A stretch of 64,000 nt of DNA from Holacanthus passer (Eukaryota; Chordata; Actinopteri; Pomacanthidae), in NCBI GenBank assembly GCA_025331565.1, contig JAFREQ010000040.1, forward strand, positions 451,501-515,500. Direction: 5' to 3'. Under the pieces are notes generated by a model. The model did not search any database, was not told the DNA's origin, and saw only the letters and a list, made by a program, of their open reading frames with translations. Positions 1 to 10,091 of this stretch are shown here, piece by piece. The number at the start of each line of letters is the position of its first letter. Position 1 is the stretch's first letter. Both the position numbers and the translations under genes were made by a program.

Positions 1-986
1 TGGGACAAAATAAACTCACCAAATAAGTCAGGAGAGAAATCTGATTACTGACCAACTCGATGTATACACAGATTTTATAATGTTCAGGTTATTACTGTGC
101 ATGTAAACTCAGATTTCTTCAGAATAATATTTCTGCTTTTGGTTTCAGACAAGTTGGCCACTGAACTTTCATTAGTTATTTCTTTAGTTTCATAAATGCC
201 TGGTTTCATCCCAAAAAATGAAAGTCACTAACACGTTTGTGTGAGACGGACGAAACTGACACCAAATTGATTTCAGCCATCAAGAGTTTGACAGCTTCTA
301 CAGGAAAGACTCCAGGAGTAAACATCTGAGAAAAACTGCATGTATCTGCAGATGATGGTGAAAGTCCAGAGTCATTTTCTTTTCTTTTCAGTTCTTCCTA
401 ATCCTGCATTTTTGCAAACTATGTAAACTCATAACTAGTATGTGAGACTGGCACTACTGGAGGAGAAAGAATGCATCTGGTCAAAACTTAGATCCACCAG
501 GGACCACAAGAGATTTACTCTGAGCCACTTTAAACACCCACTATCAGCCAGAACAGAGCGACGCCTCAGCCGAGCTGCATGTGGTCTGCAGATCAGAGCG
601 CGCAGACACCGAGTGTGGTCCATCAACAGCTCTTCCTAATCAACCCCGGAGACCCCGGCCTTTTAGCCGCCAGCCCTCAACATGTCTCACTGTGTTTACA
701 CACGCTGATTAGTTTGGTAAGTGTACAGAATGTCCCAAGGACGGAGATCTCTGAATCAATGTGCCCCTCAGTCCCATCCTTTATCTTCCCGTCCCTCCGT
801 CACAAAAGCCAGAGATCCTTCTTGGAATGGGTGAGAGAAATTAGGGGATCAGAGTCGGCCAACTCCTGAGCAAACAGACTGAGCTAATGGACCAGCCGCT
901 TTTCTCCTCCCTCAAATTATTAGCAGAGCGAGGGAATGTAGCCAGTCCAGTCTTGATGTTAATGCTAAAGCTTGATAATCCCTTAT

Positions 987-1011
987 ACACACACACACAC
1001 ACACACACACA
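987..1011. repeat. (AC)n microsatellite
   Basis: An uninterrupted AC dinucleotide tract of about 25 bases in intergenic DNA. It reads as an apparent low-complexity open frame on the minus strand, which is not a gene. Confidence 0.9.
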
Positions 1012-1479
1012 GGCCTCGCACTTGCCTTGATACACACACGGCTGCTGGGTAATCAGTCCACCACCCAGGAGCAAAGGAATGAGACTGAAAGTGAGCACAT
1101 ACACACGACGGGGTTCCCAGGGGCCCGGAAAATGTTACAGGTTTGTGAGATGTGAGAAAAATTAGAAGAAGGAAAGGAGTTTGAAACATTTTTTACAGAT
1201 GTTTTGATTGACATGTTTGTCATCCAGAGAAACAGATTTCAAACTCAACAGTGCGCAGATTTAATTTTTTGATTCTTGTTTTATGGTTCCATCTTTGAAC
1301 CCTTGAAGTTTATAAAATAAGAGCTTGGAAGTAAGTGTTTGGACTCTATAAGGGGGGACGCTGTCACCTGATGCACACGGGAACACACAGGTAACCCAAC
1401 ACACACTCATTAAAACCTTCCTCCTCCTCTCCATCATCACATCACTGTGGATGCCTGTCTCCTCTGGCTTTAGGTTGGC

Positions 1480-1740
1480 AACAGCTGGCTAAAGTAGAAT
1501 ATGCTAATGGCAGTTCTTGGGAGGAGTACTTTGGGCTTATGAGGGATTAGCGCTTGTTGGCCAGCCCTGACTCCCTGCTGAGCGAGCACGCTAATACAGG
1601 TGTTAGTAAACTGGCATTAGGCTCCAGCTAATTAGCTTCCATTCACAGAGCGATTGTCCGGCCAGCTCTGCCATTTGTAGCGGTGTTTGCTCATCGGCAG
1701 GGAGGTCTCTGTGCTGTGGTGGGTCCGTTATGATCCGACA
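1480..1740. promoter_or_regulatory. Candidate cis-regulatory island (unverified)
   Basis: A patch richer in GC than its surroundings that contains repeated homeodomain/POU-like cores: ATATGCTAATGG, GGATTAGCGC, CACGCTAATACAGG, GGCATTAGGC and CTAATTAGC, all within about 150 bases. This density of TAAT/ATTA cores in a non-repetitive stretch is typical of vertebrate developmental enhancers. Conservation and activity are not known; this is inference only. Confidence 0.25.
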
Positions 1741-4700
1741 TGATCTCCCTTCTCCCTGCTTTCACTCTCCCTGTAGGCCGCTGGACCAGCAGGGCCCGTC
1801 CTGGAGACAAGCTCAACTGGTTTTTGTCAGAGCCAGAAGCCAAGACAGAGGGACAGAGAAGAGCCGGCAGCATCACACTGAGACAACGTCCATCAAACTG
1901 TGTAAACTGTGACAGATGTTTGCAATGGAAAGTTTGGGTTTTACGGTTTGCCATAAATTTGGCAAACCTGGAGGTTTGTTTAAAACCCGGATGATCGTCT
2001 CGCTTCACGTTTCTTTCCAGATCTGAGGTTTGAGATCTCGGCAACTAACTTCGTGAATACAACGTCATTATTACTGATATGACCAAAACTAAGAGATCCA
2101 AGCTGTAATAAACATAAGGAACATGGGTCTCTATATCGCAGGAATGACCATTAGCTTTTGTTAGCTGGCAGCATTTATGCCCCTTGATCAAATCTCATTC
2201 TGTCACCTGAATAAAAATACTGAAGCACAAAAAGAGTTACATGGTAAAGCTTTACCCTGATAAGACGAAGTAAAGTGAAGTAAAGCATTTGATAGAAATA
2301 TGGCAAATGTATGCAAAATTACGTGAGTAAATTCAAATAAAAAATAAACCATATTGATATTCAAGTTTTCCATTCTTAAGCTTTACATAAGACAAAACTC
2401 AACGTACTTCAGATAAAAACCTTAACTAATTATGCTATGCCTGCAATTACTCACTTGCACGACAGAAATTTATAAAACAATAAAATATTGTTAGCGATTC
2501 CACCGAAAGTCGATTTATAGTAATACTGAATTCCTACCAAGCCCTCCATTTAACTCATTCATTACCAGACGACATCTGAGATGAACACGTTTTCTTAGCA
2601 CGTCATCGCAAATTCACAGAAAATTATCAAAAAAAATTCTTCATAAAACAGAAAAGGACTATTGTCATATTTTTATATTTCCTTGCAAATATTGTGGGTT
2701 GTGATGACTGGCTGCTTAAAATCATAACTGCAGTTATTACGGGGTTTTGTTATCGCTCTAATTTCATTGTGCTAGGTGTGTGTTCCCTGAGTATTATATC
2801 AATGCTCTTTTTTTATGACATGTTTGCATGTGTGATGGACCAAATGACTGAGCGATAATGAATGTAGGTGGTGGACAGGGATTGAGGGATGGGTATTACA
2901 TGCCCTTCGCTGTTGCTGCATGTGGGAACGAGACTAAAGGTTAGTTGGTTGACATTCCCGAAGCCATTCTGCCGGGGACGTCGGCAGTTCAAAGGAGTCA
3001 TTAAGCTTCACCCGTCCTGCCACAATGGGGAGATTTAAGACAGCAAATAGATCTGATAGCCAAAAACTCAAAGCCAAACATAAATATCCACTAAGAGGCT
3101 TTGGCGCATTATGCTGTTATTATACCCCCATACAAGAGCGTACAGATTTAACTGTTTCAAGTTTCATTTTCTCCTGGGAAAGTCTCAATCATGACGGATC
3201 ATCTGTCCTGTTCATGTTACCCGTTGAGAAAAATGATGAGCGAAAATGAAATACTGATAACAACCAGTCATAAATATTGATATTTCATTAGGCCCCGAAG
3301 GACTAAGCTCAGCTAAACTTAAATAAAAGAACATACTGACTAGCTATACTTCAGAAATATACCTAATCTAGAAAAAGGGCTAGCTAACCCTGACTAATGT
3401 CAACATAACTTCCAACGACGGAGAAAAAGAAATCTCTTGTCAACCAGTTCTCTGACTTTAACAAAGCCGTGATGAAAAGGACTCACAGGCCAATACACAT
3501 CCATTCAAACAAGAGTCTGCAGCTCAGAGGTAGAACACAAGGACATGGAGGAGTGTGGAGTCAGTTTCATCAAATGACATAATTTAGTTTCGTCCGTGAT
3601 AAGTTTCAGCAAATTCTTACAAACACATGGACGTATTTGTAAGAAAACAAAGCATGAGCTTGGTTTCAGACCACCTGATGGTGCGTGATGATCTGTAATT
3701 TGTCTTGATGCGCTCTGCAGAATTGTCTCCAATCTTCTTTTCGGGTTTCTAAGTTTCAGTGTCCATGGTGGTCAAATCTTTTATGTGAATGGTTTGGAAG
3801 CTCATCCAGTCGAGCTTGATGATTTTTACTTATTGATCACCAATATCAGTCAAAGTAGTTATACCGTACAGCCTCAGATTTCTTTGGTCGTCAATGTCGC
3901 TCTCGACAGCCGAGGTTTTTGTCATTTTTGTGAACGTTTGTATTTTCATTTTCTTTGGGTTTAGGTTTTCTTCTTTAATCTTAATGCGTCAGAGGTGTAA
4001 GTAAGGAAGACATATAATGGTGGACAGTTTGGTTTCTAATTCTAATTCTTGCACTGTGATTAAAGGCTGACTCGACAGATGTGGACCGTTGCAATAAGCC
4101 TCCATACTAAGAGTCTGTACATACTGACAGACAACTTTCCACGCACTAAAATATAACTTACTGGTCATGTGCAAAGTAACACTATAACGAACACCTTATC
4201 TATCTATATCTATATGCCACATCGGACAGAACATACTTGTTGTATTTATAGTTCACTGGGTGTCTGCATACAGTGAAATGTTCATTTGTTTGCATGGACC
4301 CTTGCAGGCGTGCAGACACAGAAAGTGTAATCTGGGCTTCAGAGATTCTACCTAGTTTAAGAAAGTCAAAAACCCAGAAGCATTTTTCACTGACCTCAGA
4401 ATGACGAGAACTTCTGTCAGGCTTCTTTCCAGTGTCGGTGCAGTGTGAACGTTGTTGATGTAAGTATGAGGTGCTCTCTCCGACGGCATGATGGCTTGGA
4501 TTCTTCCTATAAAAAAAAGAATATAAAATATTGCTTGACATTTGTTGTTGTACCTCATGAACAACTTAATCACAGCAAAGCTTTTCTTTTATTGATCACT
4601 GGATGCCTCCACAAGAAAATAACCCTTCAGAAACACGTCACCTCACAAACATCCGACTTCTTATCTATAGCTTTTTTTTTTTTTTTATCTTGAAGAGCAG

Positions 4701-5689
4701 TTTATTTCTAGGTTTCATCCTGTAAAATTTGTGTTTTCTAAATTTATGATATGTTATGTCTTATGCACAAACATAAATACCTAAATGTAGAAAAATTGAA
4801 GACAGTAATTGACACGATCACAGACTGCAACAGGCAGATTGACTGGCAGCAGTCAGCAGCAGGTTGGCCAGATGTGCAAGTGAAGTCTTATCTCTACCTG
4901 CTGGGAGCTGCCAGGTCCCCCAGACTCTTTTTCAGACCCTCTATTGATAACAGTGATAATCTGTTTGCTCCTTTAATGAGCTCATTGTTCCTCAGAGGAG
5001 GAGAAGCAGGTCTCATTGCTGCTTAGCCGCGGCTCTTTGAGCAGGAAAGCTTCTCTGAGCGCCGCTGATACTCCGCTTCGCCTCCAACATATTGTGAAGG
5101 TCTGAGCCTCGAGTCTGAGCCTGTAACAAAGCTGAGCCCGAGGAAGACCCTGAGCTGCCGTCCCACTGTGGAGTCACTTTATTGTACCGCTTTTTTCACA
5201 GCTGATCAGAGGATCTGGCAGCTGGTTTGGCCTTTTCAACCCCTCACACTTTTCATTTTCATCTGAGGTTCCTTAGAGAAACTGCTTCCACAGTATATGA
5301 CAACTTAGCATACTATATACTCTGTTTTTGTTAAATATTGAGAAGGAAGCAGGACTTGTTTTTATTGTATATAACTGTATAACAAAAAGTAAATTTTAAT
5401 ATGCACAATATTAAAAATGGGTAAAGATCTGCTTAAAACACAAGAAAACAAATGCTGGGTAGAAATCTGATGCTAAAAATATCACAATTTGAAATGTGAT
5501 CATTCAAGTTGTTTCTTTTATAAAGTTAATTTAGAGGAACTATACTTTTTAATAAACTATATTCATGACCTTCATGAGCTTATACACTGTAAACTTCGGC
5601 AATCAGTGTCTTTCTACAGGAGAAAACCAAGAAACATTTTCTGTGCGTACGGACAATTATTTTGAACTGATCTTTGCTCATGATGGGAA

Positions 5690-5803
5690 TTGTTGGGTCT
5701 AAATAATATGAAGTTTACGGTCTAGACCTGTTCTATATGAAAAGTGCCTTGAGATAATTTCTGCTACGATTTGGTGCTATATAAATATATTGAATCAAAT
5801 GGA
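5690..5803 (+). repeat. Teleost interspersed repeat, 3' tail fragment
   Basis: Contains 'AAAGTGCCTTGAGATAATTT' followed by 'GATTTGGTGCTATATAAAT' and 'ATTGAATCAAAT'. This layout resembles a very common fish repeat tail that ends in GAATT-type simple repeats. The family name cannot be fixed without a repeat library. Confidence 0.5.
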
Positions 5804-6039
5804 TCTGCACCTTTAAAATATCATCATCTTATATTCTGCTTGATCTGACACTTCACACACCAACACAGTAAAAAACTAACTAACCGCAAAAAATAATCAT
5901 TATGTTATTAACATGTAAAAACCTGAAGGTAAAAATCTTTGATGTTGATTTTTTTTACTGCTGAAAAAAGTTGACTTTAAACACACACTGAAATATTCAT
6001 GGAACTGTTATTATTTGGACGATAAAACACATCGGAGAT

Positions 6040-6480
6040 TAATTACCATTGAAACGTATGACAATAAATGGATATGTGAGCGGAGGGTCAGCGGAAAAGC
6101 AAAAGGCATCATCTTGACTATTGTTCACACCAGCTGCATCAGCAGACGCAGCAACAAATAATGGCAACAGTCGGCTCTAATCATGGAGGCTCCTCATGAT
6201 ACACACACATCATAGGTACCATCGAACCATCGCGTCTTGATCAGACAGTGCCTCTCTAATTGAGCTAATCCCCACTTCAGGATCAGTGCCGTCCCCTGAG
6301 GTCTGACCCTCCACCCTGCCCGTCTCCTGCTCTCACCGTCTCAGCTCTCGGCTTAAAGCTCCCGTCCCCTCTGTGGCTCATGTGGACTGTAAAGCTGTTT
6401 ATTGGGAGACAATGGGCAGCAGATTGTGCTGTCAGGCTCCATTAATTTCCATCATTAGCATCACACTCCAGAGTCTGTGG
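6040..6480. promoter_or_regulatory. Candidate cis-regulatory island (unverified)
   Basis: A non-repetitive block flanked by AT-rich DNA on the left and a (TG)n tract on the right. It has several short motifs of the kind seen in developmental enhancers, including CTCTAATTGAGCTAATCCC, CTCTAATCATGG and CTCCATTAATTTCCATCATTAGC. Inference only; no conservation evidence is available here. Confidence 0.25.
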
Positions 6481-6517
6481 AAGCGGGGGCCTAAGCCTTA
6501 AGCTGGGTTTGTGTACA

Positions 6518-6537
6518 GTGTGTGTGTGTGTGTGTGT
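6518..6537. repeat. (TG)n microsatellite
   Basis: A short TG tract of about 20 bases followed by a degenerate TG-rich stretch up to about 6600. Confidence 0.85.
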
Positions 6538-7686
6538 TTGCATATCTGTGTTTGTGTGTGATATGTATATTCTATATGTGGGCATGTATGTATAGATGGG
6601 TGTATTTGGAAATCTGCTTAAAATCCCATTAGTGTCTTAAGATTCTTTTCTTTATCTTAATCTGTCAAATTAGGCATTTTTACAGATATTTAACATCCGC
6701 TGCAAAAAACAACATATCATATGGCACAATATTAAAATGTGTCCATATAGATCACGGAGCAAAAATAAAATAAAATAGGCACACCACCTAAAGCTGATCA
6801 GTTGTACTTGTGGATGTGCTCATTTATGTTAAATGCCAGAGGGCGCGATCAAATGTCATCAATTAACACTTTGAACTGTCAGAGGTCTGAGCTGCTGCCT
6901 GAAAAAAATGCTAACAGGCTTAGAGATCTAAAACTAGTTCATGTAAAGATGTTTAAAAAAGGAGTTTATAGCCAATTAGACAGTTTGGAGACTCCCTTCA
7001 AGTCCATGTCGTTTTCTTCTGTCCAGTTTTATGTAAAAGCTGCTTCATTGTTTGCATTTTGCACTAAAAACAATAAGAACACTAAAAGGTTAAAAAACAA
7101 TTTGGTAGAAAAATGGTAAAATGGTGGAACTTGGGAGCAGTTGCATGCACAAAATAAAAAAGGAATAAATAAGGAGTTTAATTTCTTTTATTTCCAATTC
7201 GGTTCCAAAATAAATGTGCCAATCCATAAACCTGTATCGTGTACAGTATTGAACTCTGAGCTAAATATCATTTCACACCTGAGATCGTCTTTAGACCTAA
7301 TTTTGAATCTAAAATTGGAAGAAATTTTCTGTCACTGAAAAAGAAGATTTTTGAGATTAAACCAAAGATCCATCTGGTTCAGCTGTGACTTTTTCTTTGC
7401 TTTAACATCCAAGTTTTATTATTTGGGCTTTTCAGCCTCAACTGACGAAGCTGCATATGACACATATTACATTCTTGGTGTGAAGAAACCGTCCTGCTAT
7501 AATCTGTGATTTTGATCTCCAATCGATGCAAATTGTACATAAATATTAGCAAATGCTTTAATATATTAGCATATTATTGGGATGAACCAGTACCAAGTTT
7601 TTTCAGTTTTTCCCTTGTATCTGCAGTGAAAGTCTTGGAAAAACACATCAGTGTTTGCCAGTGCAGATGGGAAAACACTGAACTGT

Positions 7687-7743
7687 AAGATAAGAGATAA
7701 GATAAGATATTCCTTAATTAGTCCCACAGCGGGGAAATTTGAA
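7687..7743 (+). repeat. GATAA-tail interspersed repeat, copy 1
   Basis: Tandem TAAGATAAGATA followed by TTCCTTAATTAGTCCCAC and a GGGGAAATTT core. The same arrangement recurs at 33462-33511 (same strand), 15654-15705 (opposite strand) and, more diverged, 51411-51471 (opposite strand). This is a dispersed family, probably the 3' end of a non-LTR retroelement with a simple-repeat tail. The tail-plus-core arrangement is seen directly; the class is inferred. Confidence 0.7.
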
Positions 7744-7819
7744 CCATCAACTTAAAATGACATCAATGCATCACTAATTCATATCACATCCAATGCCAGT
7801 TTGTCTCGTGTGAGCCATT

Positions 7820-8300
7820 ATTTCACATCCGCTGTTCCAAAAGCCAGGATTTCAGGTGAAGTGTGGCAGAACAGCAACGACGGAGACATCAAACAAATTA
7901 AGCAATGTCGAGCAAAAGCAGGAGGGAGCGTGATTGAAGTCTTAAGAACAGGAACAAGCCAATGAAAACCAACGCTTTATGATCCATATGTCCTTTAGTG
8001 CAAGCTAATCAATGGACAAATTGACCACTGACCACCATTGGTATTTCCACCTCCAGCGGCGGAGCTCTGAAAGGAAATTGAACCACGTTTCTGCCACGCA
8101 CCCACTGAGGCATAAGCCGTCTTACTCCAACTTCCTGTCTGATCAATGCGAGAGACAATGACTCAACAGGTGTGACAGACAGGAGCCCAGCGGCAGCTTT
8201 CCTCCCCACAGCTAGGCCCAATTAGCACCCGTGGCTCAGGAACAAAGAGGCGACATTTCATTTCAGCAGAGTGCCAGTTTAAGGCCTCTTCTCTCAACCT
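7820..8300. promoter_or_regulatory. Candidate cis-regulatory island (unverified)
   Basis: A complex-sequence block of balanced composition between a repeat fragment and AT-rich DNA. It contains motifs such as CAAGCTAATCAATGG, CCCAATTAGCACC and an E-box CAGGTG. No protein-coding frame is convincing. An unproven enhancer candidate. Confidence 0.2.
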
Positions 8301-9695
8301 CAGCCTCTTTTCTTTCTGTCTCTTACTGCTGACATCTTTAAAGGATCATCCGTGGCTCCATCATATTCTATTAAATTGGGTCGATGCCTTGTGTTCCAAG
8401 TGGCAGGGGTGTTAAAAACATGGGGCGTTGATGAATTCATTGCATGTGACTGGACTTGCTTTCTTTGTGTCGAGGTTCTGGCTAATGAAACCCCCTGAAG
8501 GTCTGACAAAAGGCAAAGACATTTTTCAGGGTTTTGCTTTGCACTCCGGCTTCAGGCGGGATTTCCTGACCAAATTACACAGGAGTGCCGCCATCCCAGA
8601 CAACTTTTCAACTTACTGCATCCTGAATTTTAAAATCTTTTCATTGTGACGTTTACATGCAAATGGCTTTCATCAGTTAAAAAAAGACTATTATCAGGCC
8701 TTCTACTTTCTCCCCTCCTCATGACAGTTTCCTGCACAGATATTAACTGAGCTATATTCAACATTGAACACTACTCTTCATCTTTTCAGCTTTTGTATTT
8801 ATGATTTTACGTCAGTGTGAACTGACCAGCTGACTAGAAACCACACTGGCTGAGCAACAGCTTGCATTCAGCTTTGTGACAATAAAGAATGGTGGAACGG
8901 AGGTTGAAATTAGTTTAATGTTTTTTAGAGTCCCATAGCTTTATTTGGTTATGAACCCTTTCTAAAAATTTGTATATTAACCTGTATGGTGTGTTAGACT
9001 ATGGTCTGAACTCTGATGACTTGACTTCACTCTAAAACAAACTGTCCTGAGGGCAAAAAGGGAATGAAGCTATTGGTCTGTTATCACTGATGAAAGATTT
9101 TACATCCTGTCATGCACATACACACATTATTGAGCCCCACTTTAAAAAGTAATGTGACAGACTCCTCTAAATGAGAAGATTTGTATCATCATATTAGGAC
9201 AATTTGGCAGATAATGGTGTTGAGTATGAAACCTGTAATGACTATACCTGTCTGTCAGGGCCTGTGTGTTTACTGTGCAACAAGTGCATATCAGTGTCAG
9301 ATCATCAGGCTTTTACAAGATGCACTGATATGTTGTTGGAATTCTATTTAACGTCAGAATATGCACTCGCCATCCCATTTCAATATAGAAATAATTTGCC
9401 TTGATTAAAACTGATGTTATAATTCTACTAAATGCCACACTGTCCACTCATGTTTTTGTTGTTGGTTCAATGCACTTCAGTGGATACTGTCTTTTTTTTC
9501 CTTTTGTCTGTCTTTTTTTTTCTAAATATTTATCTAAATATTTGCACTGCATATTGTTGTAATTTATTGTATCTGTTCATGGTCTTACTCATATTTCAAA
9601 CCAGATTTCTCAGCCCTCTTATTTTTGATCCTTTTAATAAGCTGATCCAAACAAGTTGAACAGCTCTGTCACAGGGGGGGCTTCTAAAGCTCAAA

Positions 9696-9707
9696 TGCGC
9701 ATGCGCA
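9696..9707. promoter_or_regulatory. NRF1-type binding site
   Basis: TGCGCATGCGCA is an exact palindromic match to the nuclear respiratory factor 1 consensus. It lies 280 bases upstream of the HTATIP2 start codon, where core-promoter NRF1 sites commonly sit. Binding is inferred from motif identity and position. Confidence 0.6.
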
Positions 9708-9884
9708 GTCCATACAGCGTTGTCTGTTATGGAAAATGAAGAAGAAACTGGCCTAGTTTGGGTCCAAAGTCTCTTCCTTATTGGTACCATTATCATCACA
9801 AATAAATAAAACACACCATTAAGTGCTTCGCTGTCAACTCGTGGCGTCTATCTGGCGACATATTGACGCTAACGATCGTTTCTG

Positions 9885-9965
9885 ATGTTTGTCTTCCGCC
9901 TACAAACGAAGCAGGAAGAGAAAAGCGTCCGTGAAGAAGAAACCAGGAAGTGTCCGCGAAATTAA
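9885..9965 (+). other. Upstream ORF in HTATIP2 5' region, 26 codons
   Basis: An ATG at 9885 opens a frame, different from the main one, that ends at TAA 9963-9965, ten bases before the HTATIP2 ATG at 9976. If transcription starts upstream of 9885, ribosomes would meet this frame first. That could reduce initiation at 9976 and favour the downstream exon 2 start. Whether it lies in the mRNA is not known. Confidence 0.4.
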
Positions 9966-9975
9966 CCCGTGTATT

Positions 9976-10091
9976 ATGAAACTGCTGGAGTCGACTGTGG
10001 GGAAAGCGACCGGACTCTTTACTGTCCTCGTTGTTGTCTTTGCGGCGGTTTTGATTTATCTTGAAGACCCTGATCCGGTTAAATACAGCAG
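9976..10091 (+). CDS. HTATIP2: HTATIP2 coding exon 1 (residues 1-39)
   Basis: Encodes the N-terminal hydrophobic anchor (core LFTVLVVVFAAVLIYLE) and a short linker. It ends CAG|GTAAAG with two bases of an arginine codon completed in exon 2. The in-frame codons before the ATG are strongly basic but are most likely untranslated. Confidence 0.88.

Larger units (their letters stand above)
1..9650. other. Intergenic region upstream of HTATIP2
   Basis: No coding exon could be supported in this 9.6 kb stretch. Open frames here are short, lack recognisable domains, and several begin at non-ATG codons. The region is AT-rich with a few more GC-rich patches (about 440-1110, 1480-1740, 4850-5210, 6040-6480 and 7820-8300). 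It carries small microsatellites and two interspersed-repeat fragments, listed separately. In other vertebrates the homeobox gene DBX1 lies on this side of HTATIP2, so distal regulatory elements are plausible, but the sequence does not prove it. Confidence 0.7.
9651..9975 (+). promoter_or_regulatory. HTATIP2: HTATIP2 promoter and 5' UTR region
   Basis: The 325 bases before the HTATIP2 start codon contain no TATA box at a convincing position. They contain a perfect palindromic NRF1-type site at 9696-9707. An upstream ATG at 9885 opens a 26-codon frame that ends at 9965, just before the main start. An in-frame stop at 9883 limits how far the main frame could extend upstream. The transcription start is not visible in the sequence. 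Confidence 0.6.

Noticed and set aside
9889..9975. Extension of the HTATIP2 frame upstream of ATG 9976, encoding a very basic stretch
   Set aside because: It has no ATG, an in-frame TGA sits at 9883, and the extra residues have no counterpart I know of. Non-ATG initiation cannot be claimed from sequence alone.
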